NCBI GenBank assembly: GCA_024663395.1 | Contig: JANFAH010000065.1 | Coordinates: forward strand, 124,001-188,000 | Reading direction: 5' to 3' | DNA length: 64,000 bases | From: Pisolithus tinctorius | Taxonomy: Eukaryota > Basidiomycota > Agaricomycetes > Boletales > Pisolithaceae | Shown: positions 1-9,922 of the stretch, piece after piece | How the letters are laid out: the number at the start of each line of letters is the position of its first letter | How positions within the stretch are numbered: the first letter of the stretch is position 1 | Position numbers and translations under genes: made by a program | The notes under the pieces: generated by a model | The model's database searches: none | What the model was told of the DNA's origin: nothing | Seen by the model: the letters and a program-made list of their open reading frames with translations, nothing else

Positions 1-8
1 AGTTGCAA

Positions 9-812
9 TCACATGAGCAAGGAATTCCAGAACCTCAGGGGAAACCCCTCAAGGAATTTCTCATTGATGTAGTCCTCAGGAAGCTTCTTCTTCTTCTGGA
101 TGAGGCCAAGGATGCATTGAAATTCCTGGATGTATTTACCGAGATCTTCCAGTGATCCCATAGGTTTCTGAACTTGATGGTAGAGTAAGGTTTCAAGGTC
201 AGCTTTGGTATAGCAATGATCTTTCACTGAGGCACCTGGATAGTAGTTCAGGAGTTCTTTGGAAAATGTGTCCCAGTCATTGAAGCTGTTGGTTGCAGCA
301 TCTAAGGTGGACCAAAATTCCACCTCATTGTGATCAGCATAACAGATGACCCAGTGGATTTTATCCTTTCCAGTGTCAAGGCCAGCTTCAATGCAGAGTT
401 GTTCAACATCTTCAAGGTAGCAAGTGATGTCTTCAGTATGACCAGAAAACTTTGGGGCTTTGTTAGAGCCCCTGAGTGGCATGTCTCTAGCTCCAGACAT
501 TATACAAACAGATGTGGAATTTAAGAATGGCATGACTGAGGTATTCTGAGTGGGAAGTTGGGCAGGGGAAATGATAGCAGGAATCAAAGTGAGTGATTGC
601 GAAGGGATAAGAAGTTGTTCAGCAGCGAGTTCAGAATCACTAGATGATGAGGACAAAGAAGAGGTTAGTTCTGAGAGAGGTGAAAGTTCTTGATGCTCAG
701 CAGGAGGATCAAAGGGTTCGTCAAAGTCAAAACCTCCTGGAAATGCTGGGTAAAACACTGGGGACTCTGGGCTCCAAAAGATCTCATCTAAACTGAGATC
801 TGAGTCTGACAA
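9..812 (-). CDS. Ty3/gypsy-type retrotransposon gag (partial, runs off window)
   Basis: Encodes a 267-residue open frame. The first about 100 residues are acidic, Ser/Pro-rich and disordered. A capsid-like domain follows (residues about 110-260, from PLRGSNKAPKFSG to LEGFPLRFWNSLL), with the pattern seen in gag proteins of basidiomycete gypsy elements. Gag would form the cytoplasmic particle in which the element is reverse transcribed. No zinc knuckle is seen, but the frame is cut by the window edge. Upstream on the same strand are a primer-binding-like site (960-979) and a 1.08 kb LTR (982-2064), so gag lies directly behind its own 5' LTR. The stretch is CpG-poor like other old elements here, yet the frame is open. 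The gag assignment is by family resemblance; activity cannot be judged without pol. Confidence 0.75.
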   Translation of the reverse strand: MSDSDLSLDEIFWSPESPVFYPAFPGGFDFDEPFDPPAEHQELSPLSELTSSLSSSSSDSELAAEQLLIPSQSLTLIPAIISPAQLPTQNTSVMPFLNSTSVCIMSGARDMPLRGSNKAPKFSGHTEDITCYLEDVEQLCIEAGLDTGKDKIHWVICYADHNEVEFWSTLDAATNSFNDWDTFSKELLNYYPGASVKDHCYTKADLETLLYHQVQKPMGSLEDLGKYIQEFQCILGLIQKKKKLPEDYINEKFLEGFPLRFWNSLLM

Positions 813-959
813 GTGTGGCTCTGAAATATCTCTAGGATCAACTACTGGGATTAAGATTTCTGATGAAGAAATAGATAGTCTGCAGAAGGGCTCTAGGAGC
901 TCTTTGAGTTCAGTTCTTTGACAAGTGGGTTGTAAGGATCTCCTTTCCAGATCTACAGA

Positions 960-979
960 CCCCTCACAGTGGGCTCCAA
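960..979 (-). other. Primer-binding-site-like motif behind the gypsy 5' LTR
   Basis: On the minus strand the LTR end is followed within 2-3 bases by TGGAGCCCACTGTGAGGGG. Almost the same string, with ACCATG in place of ACTGTG, follows the LTR of another gypsy-like element at 55,032-55,050. The shared position and sequence suggest a common priming sequence. I did not identify the matching tRNA. Confidence 0.5.
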
Positions 980-981
980 AA

Positions 982-2064
982 TGATGTGGGACACTACCTC
1001 TGGGTAGTGTGCAAATAGGGGGAAAGCTGTAGAGGAAATCCCTAGGCTCAACCCAAGGGGTGCTGAGTAGGAAGGAGACATAGAATGCGATGGTAGAGTC
1101 AGTTGAAGAGTTGAATGTAGGGCATGGAATTTAATTCTGCAGAGTTGTAGGTAATTGGGTAGGAATAGACTTGTTTTCGAAATTCCAAGTGATGATCTTG
1201 ACCTGACAAAGTAACTCTGAGACAAATTAGGCACATGGGAGGGGAAACAAGGTACTAGCGGATCAAGGACACAAAGATGCAGAAGACACAGTAGACACAA
1301 GTGATGCAAAGACACAGATATGCAGCAAACATGAGGATGCAAGGACCCTTTGAACACTTTAGAATCACATATGACATGGATTGTGAGTCCCAAAAGATGA
1401 TGATCCTTTTTCATCACTGAGGTGGAATTATATAGTACATGGATAGTAAGGTACTGATTGGAGGAATGTGGGGCAGGTAAAGCAAAATTCCGAAAAACAG
1501 AGGGTGACATGTCAAAGCCATACAGCAACGTGTGAAAACAAACTGTGAAGCAGTAACTGAGAAAGACAAACAGGAAAGATGGGTATCTTCTGACAGGACA
1601 AGTGTACATTGCACCATGGAGTGGAACACAAAGGGTAGAGGCCATAGGTGCAATACTGGCCACAAGCACAGGGGTACTCACATTGTGGAGAAAGGTTCAC
1701 AGGAAAAGAACAAGAGGGGGTAACCAGAGTTTTTTACTGATGATCTGCATGATTTCCCAGCTACATGGCAAGGTGGAGGATGAGGTGACATGGCTGCAGA
1801 ATTCCAGATAGATGTATGTCAGGTTGATGTTGGCACAGAATTCTGGGATGATGACTGGTGTGTGTTATTGATGGACAGGGGAGCTCCAAAGGTTCAATGG
1901 GTGAAGCAGCACACAAGGCAGATGCACAAGGCAGATGTATGAGGCAGATGTAATAATTCTGAAGATGACAAATGTGGAACTCTGATAGGGGTCAACTTTG
2001 GTAATGGTGGAATTTTGGTGTTGGCATTCCTATTTCGGCCTCAGGGAGTATACCACTCCCTACA
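982..2064 (-). repeat. 5' LTR of the gypsy element at the left edge
   Basis: On the minus strand it begins TGTAGGGAGTGG and ends CCCACATCA, about 1,083 bp, followed by the primer-binding-like motif and gag. Its start resembles the minus-strand start of the LTR of element TE-C (TGTGGGGAATG), so the two belong to related groups. A TATATAA-like string lies near 1,430 on the minus strand. Minus-strand reading frames inside it (for example 953-1,681) have low-complexity LTR-like composition and are not believed. The partner LTR is outside the window, so the ends rest on TG/CA and context. Confidence 0.6.
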
Positions 2065-2190
2065 ACATGTGAGTCACATCACATCTTGTCCATCAGAGAT
2101 GGGGGGTGGGTCACTGGTGGTAAGGCTACATGTGCAGTATCAATGATGGTTGGAAATACCTGTGCCACCAGCAACCTGAGCTCTCCCCAG

Positions 2191-3622
2191 TGTCAAGTCT
2201 GGGCCTACTCCAACCAACTCCAATGCTAGATAAGGTCTGGGGAGAGGTTCAGAAGCAAGTCCGACACAAAAGAACAGAACTCCAACTGGCAGAGTGTTGG
2301 CAGGAACAAAGTCCACTGAGACAAAGGTGGAGTGGAGTGAGGGCATCAGGTTTAGCTCATGCACCACCCCCTTGCATGATCTCAGCCCTCATATTTCAGA
2401 GGGAGAGAACAGACAGACAGTTGGAGGTAACTCCAACAGGCAGAAGATGGAGACAGAGGGAGTAGGAACTAAGTTGATATTTGTCAAGTCCGGGCCTACT
2501 CCGACCAACTCCGATGCTTTAACAAGGTCTAGAGGAGGGTCCGGAAGCAAGTCCGACACAGAAGAACAGAACTCCAACTAGTGGAGTGTCAGCAGGAATG
2601 AAGACCGCCGAGACAAAGGCGGAGCGGAGTGAGGGCGTCGGGTTTAGCTCGTGCACTACCCCCTTGCACGATCTCAGCCCTCATATTTCAGAGGGAGAGT
2701 ACAGACAGAGAGTCGGAGATAACTCTGACAGACAGAAGATGGAATCGGAGGGAGTAGGAACTAAGTTGATATTTGTACTAAAGAACAGCAGAGTACAGTA
2801 CATGCTTTTATACTGTTACGGAGGTACAGTAATCGGAATTGGAATTGACATACGGAGACTCATAAATTTTCAAGTAAAATTTCCTGGACAATGAATGAAG
2901 GGTGGACGGAGGACATATGAACGGGTAACACAGAACATCCAGAAAAGGAAACAGTCCAGGCGCTGGACCATGCGGTGAGCGTGCTGCGGAGTACCTGACT
3001 GCGAAGGTAGTCACATGCCCCTCAGAGAACAGACCACTCGGTCTGGTAGGAGAGTAACACAGGTCCGACAGCAGTCGGAGCGGAGATTGTTTGTAAACAG
3101 CAGATGTTGGGCGGAGTTGGTGTGGAGTGAGTGAACAACCGGCGGAGTAGGGTGCGGAGTGTATAGGGACTTGTAACGAACGCACGGTCGTGACAATATT
3201 CATACTGAAGAACAGCAGAGTACAATACATGCTTTTATACTACTACAGAGGTACAGTAACTGGAATTGGAACTGACATACAGAGACTCATAAAATTTCAA
3301 GTAAAACTTCCTAGACAACAAATGAAGGGTAGACAGAGGACATACAAACAGGTAACATAGAACATCCCAAAAAGGAAACAGTCCAGGTGCTGGACCATGC
3401 AGTGCACATGCTGTCAGGGAGAAGTCCAAAGGGTAGTCACATGACTCCTCAGAGAATGGTCTGCACGGTCCAGTAGGAGGGCAGTACAAGTTCAACAGCA
3501 GTTGGAGTGGAGATGGTTTGTAAATGACAGAAGGTGGGCAGAGTTGGTGTGGAGTGAGTGAATGACCAGTGGAAAAGGGTGCAGAGTGAGTGAGGACTTA
3601 GAATAAATGCATGGTCATGACA
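2191..3622 (-). repeat. LTR of family A (outer copy), split by a second copy of itself
   Basis: Family A LTRs begin TGTCAAGT and end GTGACA on the plus strand. A TATAAAAG box (3,232-3,239, minus strand) shows that the promoter points left. This copy is interrupted after 2,481 by a second, complete family A LTR (2,482-3,195) and resumes at about 3,201. The outer flanks (CCCAG and GTGCC) do not match. On its right is a run of twelve C (3,626-3,637). On the minus strand this is a G-rich tract directly before the LTR, as a polypurine tract would be before a 3' LTR. Other family A copies are at 28,074-28,599, 29,991-30,028, 47,849-48,581 and 62,850-63,435. Confidence 0.8.
2482..3195 (-). repeat. 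Inner solo LTR of family A with 5-bp target duplication ATATT
   Basis: A complete 714-bp family A LTR, flanked by ATATT at 2,477-2,481 and 3,196-3,200, inserted in an older LTR of the same family. Its TATAAAAG box is at 2,805-2,812 (minus strand). It keeps many CpG dinucleotides at positions where the other four copies have TG or CA, so it is the youngest family A insertion in the window. No internal region is present, so it is a solo LTR left by LTR-LTR recombination. Confidence 0.92.
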
Positions 3623-3859
3623 GTGCCCCCCCCCCCCTAGGGCCTGAACCCCTGAAGGCCACTTGTTCAGAATGAGATCAACACAAGTTGATCATTTGAA
3701 GTTGTTTTGATGCCTCAAGGACAATGGTTTAGCCATGGTGGAGCTCTGTCAGAGTCTGAAGAACCACTTAAAAACATGTGTTAGGGTACCAAACCTTCAC
3801 CCCTTCCCCCCATCATCATGTCCTCCCAGCACCAGAGCAAAACCCCCCAGCCAACCCCC

Positions 3860-4174
3860 AGCCATGTCTGCAACTATTCCCAAGTCACAGATGAAGAACT
3901 GGTTGTCCTTACCAATGACTCCACTGACACTGAGCAGGAGAAGTCTGTGGAGAAGGCACACTGACAAGAGGAGACTGAGCAGAGAGAGAGAGAGCACAAG
4001 GCCAAGTGTGAGGAGGCCAAGAGGCAGAAGGCAGAGGAGGAGAGGTTGGAGGTGGAGTGGAGGAAGAGAGCAGAAGAGGAAGAGGAGGCTCGAAGGAAGA
4101 AGGCAGCAGAGGAGGAGGCAGAAAGGCAGAGCCAGAGGGCCCAGGCCAGGTGGGATGAGGCCACACAATGGTGA
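3860..4174 (+). pseudogene. Fragment of a charged coiled-coil protein with an in-frame stop
   Basis: From about 3,863 the frame reads TDEELVVLTNDSTDTEQEK, then, after one in-frame TGA, about 65 residues rich in Glu, Lys, Arg and Ala in heptad-like order, ending ARWDEATQW at the stop 4,172-4,174. This is a long coiled coil. The internal stop sits where an Arg codon would fit the charged pattern (CGA to TGA), in line with CpG decay in this region. Charged coiled-coil proteins of this composition are common in Agaricomycete repeats; I do not know a function. It is cut on the right by TE-B. Confidence 0.45.
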
Positions 4175-4231
4175 GTGGTGAAGTACTGTGAGCCATGTGG
4201 AGCTGACTTGCAGTTTTATTTTCTTAGATTA

Positions 4232-5155
4232 TGTGACACAGTGTATGATGTCAACATGCTCCTGTCACCCCACAGACCCCCAAAGCTTGACCCCTGTTGA
4301 CATCTGACTCACCCTGACTGCTTTTGGATGTACTATATTGGCATCAGTGCTGCCTCTCTGTCATCCCACTTTGGCCCAGAAGCGATCTCTTTGAGATGTG
4401 ACATGCACAGCCTCCCCCTAATGCAATTCCAGTGCACTTTCCCAGTTTCTGACATTACTTGACTCATACTTTGACATTCTAACTGTCTTTGACTCACCTA
4501 TTGCCAATACTTACCAATCTTTTGACCTTGCTTACTGATTCTTTGCTTTTTGGCTTACTTATCCTTACCAATGCTCACCAATGCTTTCTAAGATGATTAC
4601 CCATCACTTACATTCCTTACTTATCACTTACCAATCACTTACCAAGCATTTGCACCTTGTTTTCCATAGGCAATGCCCCTGTACTGTATATAAATCACTG
4701 TACTTAGATAGCTGAAAAAAAGAGAAGATGTCAGAGAGCCCCTCTTGCTTGCAATTTATCATCTCTCAGTAATTCATCCAGCAGCTTTGGTAGTTGAGAC
4801 TTTATTAAGGGTCTAACTATTGTCTACTTTGCTTATTATCATCTATCATCAATTAGCTTCACTCCAAGTCCTCCCTGAGCTCAGTGCAGCTCAGAGCATC
4901 AAATTAAGTTGTCACCCATCCTTCTTTAGGCTGACAGCAGTCTACCCCATTGCAATCTCTCACATTCCTGCTCCTTCTTCATCAGGAGCACCTCCAACCC
5001 TCAGCACTCATCTTTGAGTGTTGTAGCTCACAAAAACCCTCCCAAATCAAAGGTTCTACCATCTAGGTACCACATAGGCACACCACCACTCACTCTTATC
5101 ATCTTTTGTGTTGGTTTTAGTTGGTTTCCACCACTGAACCACACTTTGACTCACA
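4232..5155 (+). mobile_element. TE-B copy i: 3' half of a TE-B unit
   Basis: The sequence from about 4,254 to 5,155 matches the 3' half of the TE-B units elsewhere (50,060-50,958 direct; 39,825-40,736 and 55,268-56,177 inverted) and ends GACTCACA. It contains the TATATAAAT box (about 4,687-4,695) seen in other copies, followed by a transcription-start-like region and an ACTTTATTAAGGG motif. The 5' half with the conserved reading frame is missing. The first about 20 bases (TGTGACACAG) differ from other copies, so the left boundary is uncertain. Confidence 0.7.
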
Positions 5156-5655
5156 CTGGGACTACTGTCACATGGAGTGACTTACCAAAAGAGGAGGATG
5201 CAGTGTGGCAGGTTCCAGTTGATAGACTCAACAAAGGCAAGTTGTTTAAACAAACCATGTCTATCCTTAATGGCATCACCCCCACTCATGATCATCAAAA
5301 CAACTGGGAAACATTTCTCCATAATGCTGCTTGGGTAGGTTGCAACCAAGCTTACTTTAACACTATATGGACCACTGTCCTGCTCCCCCATCATCTGTTT
5401 CTACCCATCCCCACTGATCAACTTTGTTACTACCTTGGTGGTCATACTCACATCCCTGATGGACATCCCCTCTACTGCTTCACCTGTTACCAGTGCCACA
5501 AACTTGGACACTGGTCCTGTCACAACAGTGCCAGGTCATGCTGGACCCCAGCCACTTGTGAGGAGTCCCCTCTGTCTCCCTTGCCTCCCACTCCCTGCCT
5601 GCCTGCACATCACCCCACTGCATCATTCATACCCTCCACCACCTCAAGGGTCTGA
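5156..5655 (+). pseudogene. Gag-like fragment with a zinc-knuckle-like Cys/His cluster
   Basis: An open frame follows TE-B copy i directly: about 165 residues from TVTWSDLPKEEDAVW to SFIPSTTSRV. Near the end is CFTCYQCHKLGHWSCHNSA, which resembles a CCHC zinc knuckle with changed spacing, followed by a Pro-rich tail. That arrangement suggests the C-terminal half of a retroelement gag. It has no start codon of its own, because its 5' part was displaced by the TE-B insertion or lost. Identification is weak; it could be another nucleic-acid-binding repeat protein. Confidence 0.35.
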
Positions 5656-6339
5656 GGAGCTTAGAGGGTGGGTGATGTTATGCCCCTTGCTGCCTTCTTT
5701 CCATCCATGGTTGTGCAATGTTTATATCATCACATGCATCATGTTCCAGGTCATTGCATTGGTCATTGTTGTGGTCTGGGCCAGGATCTGGATCTTGGAG
5801 CATCCATTCAAGGGAAGGTTGGCTGGTGGGCTAGAAGGGCTATGTGTTGCTGCGCCTTGATTGCCATCTTGTATGTTTCCATTGTCTTGTTTCTTGTTTA
5901 TCCTTGTACAGTACATTTGATATGTCCCATTTGTCCATCTTTCCACTGCCCCCTCGCTGTGCTTTGATTGTGTAGCCAGTTTGGGCTTCACTGACTCTTG
6001 TCAAGTCATTTATGTTTCATTGCTTACTGTCCACAGCAGTTTACTACTTACAGGATAGTTGTGTGCCCTCCTCTGGAGGGTATATAGATAGACAGTATGG
6101 TATCCTGTACTTTAGTTTTTCACTACCTTGCAAATCCCCATTTTGTGTGTCCTTCTCATCTCCTCAATGATGGAAGGACTTCCCCTGAAGGATATTGTCA
6201 AAGACCACCTGGCCTGAGGATCCATAGGGGTTATGACAAGTTTGGCCTGTAGTGTCTCTCTCCTTTGCTTCATGCCTAGTCCATTTGATGAAGTCACCAT
6301 GTCAGAGCATAACAGAAGCATTATGGCTTCAGTCACTCA
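5656..6339. other. Decayed transposon DNA, no gene recognised
   Basis: CpG-poor sequence between the gag-like fragment and the copia fragment. Short frames exist on both strands, but none shows a domain. It is probably the degraded internal part of the copia element whose RNase H end follows. Confidence 0.4.
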
Positions 6340-6603
6340 TCAGAGAGTTATTTGGGCCACTCATCAAGCTGACCACATTATTCTCTGATAATTGATCTGC
6401 TATCACACTCATGAAAGATCATCAGTACCATGCATGCACCAAACATATCAACATATGCTTTCATTTTATCTGCTGGGTCATCAAAAATGGCAAGATCCAT
6501 CTGATCTATTGCCCAACCACCAACATGATCACTGATACCTTGACAAAAGCCTTGCTGTTGCTCAAAGTGAAGCATTTCATTGTCGAGCTCAGCCTATGGG
6601 GAG
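6340..6603 (+). pseudogene. Ty1/copia pol, C-terminal end of RNase H
   Basis: The frame reads DHQYHACTKHINICFHFI, then IHLIYCPTTNMITDTLTKAL, then VKHFIVELSLWG. This is the conserved end of copia-type Pol, where the KHI(D)I..HFIR and DxLTKAL motifs close RNase H. In intact copia elements this enzyme removes the RNA strand during reverse transcription in the particle. Only about 80 residues survive, upstream stops break the frame, and the usual Arg of HFIR is Cys here. A copia-like LTR begins at 6,604, as expected for the 3' end of such an element. Confidence 0.8.
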
Positions 6604-7005
6604 TGTTAGATCTGGCAAGTCATATGTAGTCCATCCCAAACGCATCCACTCCGAGTCATGAGAACCACTTTCTGTTTTAAGCCATTTCACACATTACTGA
6701 ATGCGCAATTAACTTCCCATGCCCTTATGCTTATTATATCTATAGTGTCTTGCACTTATGTGCGCATCTTTCTTGTTATTCATGAAGGCCACAGTGTATC
6801 TCACATTGAGACAAGTCCTTATTATATGTAGATGGGTTCAACATCTGATGTCTCACATCTTTTGTTACAAGTACAGTATTTAGTCTAGCACTGTAACCCC
6901 CATCACCTCAGATGTTGTCACTGTCTGTGTGCAACTGAGTTTATCTTCATATAGATATATCTGAGAGTACCATGTGTAGACTACATATATTCTCAGTATG
7001 CTACA
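6604..7005 (+). repeat. Copia 3' LTR
   Basis: It starts TGTTAGATCTGGCAAGTC immediately after the pol end. A second copy of the start, carrying TTGG in place of CTGG, lies at 55,112-55,267, which confirms a repeat boundary there. The right end is placed at GCTACA (7,005) only because it would form a TGTTAG/CTACA pair; this end is uncertain. Confidence 0.6.
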
Positions 7006-8555
7006 TGCCTTCACTACTGAGAATTGCCACCTGGCCGAAATTGTGCAAACTGCATTCACTGTGGAAATGAGATTTTGTCTGGTACCAGGTACTGTATGGG
7101 CAGACAACTGGACCATATATAGAATGTACTTCGACAGGTGGTCTGCCTTCGTCAAGGTAACTTATGTAATGCCACACTTCTCTGATGCTGACTGGACTCC
7201 AGCCAGCCTCAGTGGCCCTAGTACAGACAGATGCTATGTCACCTGTCCCTTCTCCAGTCATCATCCAGCCAGATGGTCTCACTGATACAATTATAATATA
7301 GGATTGTTTGAATTCATCTGTAGGCATAATACAGAATCCCTATGCAACCTCCCCTGGGTACTCTCCCTACTGCAGTTCTCACTTATAATGCACCTTCCAT
7401 TTGTCACCCACACATTCACCACCCTCCCAGCTAGCTCCTGAATATGTTCCAAGGCACCCTTGAGTGTGAGCTGCCTGAGCAGGCCCGTAGCATGAGCATG
7501 GACATGAGGTTCAGCTGGTTAGTGGCATCAGCTTCTGGTGGCACAAGTGGGTCGCAAAACCAAACATTGGTCTGAGTACACTTATAAAGAAACTGTGTCT
7601 GTAGGTGTGTGGGTAAATAGTGGCACATACAAACTCAAAACAGAGAGTATATGCACATGATATACAGTATTTGTTGAGCTGCCTATGATGGTGACAAAGG
7701 ATGGGGCATGGGGGTGTCAACAAGGATGTGGGGGTGCTCACTGAGGTGGTGGATGTTGGTGAACTCAAAGTTGAAGTAGTGGTATGTGCTGTCATGGTTG
7801 GTTGTGCACTGGATGGCTGTCAGCTGGTGTTTGTGACAAATGATATCTTGCAACTTACCTGGTAGTCAGTGAATACAGAGGTGTCTGTTGCAGTCTGTTA
7901 GAGGTCCAGTGACTGATGTGTTCAGCAGCTTGTGTCAATGACTCACCTCGACTTGGAGAGTATGCATGAAGGTGCCATGATATATCTGAGGGTGTGGGAA
8001 CCTAGGGGATGGTGGGTGGCTAGTGGTGGGGGTTGGCAGAGAGGAGTGCCTCAAAGAAAATTTCACAAAGTGTCAATGACCTGTCCGGAAGGCATCATGG
8101 CATACAGGCAGGCAAGCAGAAGCACACCTGGACATCAAGAAAATCAGCCATTCCCTTATCTAGAGGTCAGTCAGCATCCAGGTAGAGGAGAAGTCCCTAT
8201 GGTGTGGACAGATAATATGTTGATCTGTTTGGATGACAGATTTGGTATGGACATGTGATCTGTCTCCAAACCATACATCGAGATTTTTGAGTGGATTTCA
8301 CAAAGTCTGGATTTAGTACAGAAAAGCTCACAAATATTTCTGACAGTCAGACTTGGTCGAGAAATACAGTTAGCCACATTCGTATTACAGGCAGACCACC
8401 TTCCACGGTCTATTCACTGTACTGACAGAATCTCGTTTCTGCAGTGATTGTGGTAGTAAGCTGTATCAGGCGCCTTGGAAATTTGCGACAATCATCGTAG
8501 GACTGCCTTGCCTGCTCATTGCTTCAATGCTGAGGAATAAGGGTGCCAGCCATCC
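7006..8555. other. Intergenic sequence, nothing recognised
   Basis: About 1.5 kb without a coding region or repeat I could identify. CpG is scarce up to about 8,250 and becomes ordinary from about 8,300, so the last 250 bases look like host DNA and the rest like old repeat DNA. Several frames of 65-108 codons exist on both strands, without domain-like sequence. Confidence 0.5.
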
Positions 8556-9913
8556 CATCAGCAAAAGTGTCCAAATCTAGTGAGGCACTGCTAGACCTAG
8601 CTAGGAATTAAAAGGCCTTAATAGCAAGTACTGTGCCTGGTAGATGCTATGAGGTCTATCAGTAACTATGACAAAAACACTCTAACTAGCTAGGTACTGC
8701 CAGCATAGCATAATCTACAGGTCCTTGCAAGGCCCAGTATGCATTGCCTGGCCTTGCTAGCCTTTGTATCCCTTGCCAGGGCTTGCGAAGTTCACACCAT
8801 TTGTAATAGGAACTCACATTTGACATTATGATAGCAAATAATAATAATTTTACATTGTCATACATGAGGTTCAACCAGATTTCAAACAGAAAGAATGTCA
8901 GACCAGACATTCTTTCCCAGAGCTTGAGGCGAGACAAGAGCCCCTCCATGTTACCTGCCAAAAAGACAGGATCAAGAGAAGAGTCAACCAATGTTGAGGA
9001 TCACCCCCAGACAATTTCATCAACCTGCTCTACAAAATCAAGGGTGCATGAAATGTCTTGGAGACTCAATTTACCACAAGTGCATGGTGACAGCTTGGAA
9101 GGTGCAGAATCGAAGTCCTCAGAAAGTAAAAGCAACAAGTGTTGAACATTTGTCATACTTGTGATAGCCTATCCAGAAGTTTGCAGCAATACATGTGTTA
9201 AAAGTGAAACCAGCGTGCATACCAATTAAAAGGCATCTAGGCATGATGTGTACAAGGGGGAGAAATATATGCTAAACCCACATGCTTCACCAAACCAAGG
9301 ACTGTTGAGCATTGGACATTGAGTCACTCATACCACTTGCCAACTGCAAATAAATGTTAGTACATTGACTATATGCGCATATAACTAACCTTGTTTGCAA
9401 TTGCAGTGAGTTCGTCTGAAGGTTCTACACATGAAGAGCATGAGCACCTCATTCCTGATAACCTGGTTGATGAGGTGAATGAGTATGGACATGGAGGCTT
9501 GGAAGAAACTATTGTGGATGAGGACAGACACAGTATCAGCAGTTCAGATGATGAAGATGTGTTGGGAGGACTTGGGGGCGGAGAGAACCCAGAGAACCTG
9601 GAGTAGAGCGGAATTCAAACTTTAGGAGAGTAACCTTCTGCCCTTGCAATGTCACCAATTCATTGCAATCCTTGTCTATAGTTAGCATAGAGTGGTAAGC
9701 TATGCTCATCATCTGGCTACACCTAGTACACCATCCTCACCATCTAGCTAGACCTGGTAAGCTACCCTCGACATCTAGCACTACTCAGCAAGTTCGTCCG
9801 TCCACTTTAATTGCTCTTGCGAAGCTTAACGAGGGCCTGCAAAGGCATACAAGTCGCACCGGGTTCTGCCGGGCTTTGCTAGGCACTGCTGGATTTGGGC
9901 GCATTTGCTGATG
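8556..9913 (+). mobile_element. Small DNA transposon with about 25-bp terminal inverted repeats
   Basis: The left end (8,556-8,580, starting CATCAGCAAAAGTGTCC) and the inverted right end (9,913-9,889, starting CATCAGCAAATGCGCCC) match at 21 of 25 bases. Three of the four differences are C/T transitions, two of them at a CG/TG site. Length is 1,358 bp. Inside are two frames that could be exons of one gene (8,828-9,606). No transposase motif is seen and no target-site duplication is evident, so the superfamily is unknown and the element is probably non-autonomous. Its right end lies 10 bases before the first supportable codon of the WDR7 homologue. Confidence 0.6.
8828..9606 (+). CDS. Hypothetical acidic two-exon protein inside the small transposon
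   Basis: Exon 1 would read from MIANNNNFTLSYMRFNQ to SLEGAESKSSE. A GTAAAAG donor near 9,124 and a TTTGCAATTGCAG acceptor ending at 9,404 would join it in phase to an acidic exon (SSSEGSTHEEHEHLIPDN to GENPENLE, stop at 9,606). The product is about 170 residues, rich in Ser, Glu and Asp. I recognise no domain. The proposed intron (about 280 bp) is much longer than others in the window, which lowers confidence. Because it lies between the terminal inverted repeats, it may be a cargo or accessory gene of the element. Confidence 0.3.
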
Positions 9914-9922
9914 CCTAGCCTC

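Noticed and set aside
953..1681. Long minus-strand open frame of 242 codons
   Set aside because: It lies inside the gypsy 5' LTR, has no domain-like sequence, and overlaps several other frames of similar length on both strands, as CpG-poor LTR DNA often does.
3797..4196. Antisense Leu/Ser-rich frames opposite the coiled-coil fragment
   Set aside because: A Glu/Lys/Arg-rich plus strand automatically gives open Leu/Ser/Pro-rich frames on the other strand.
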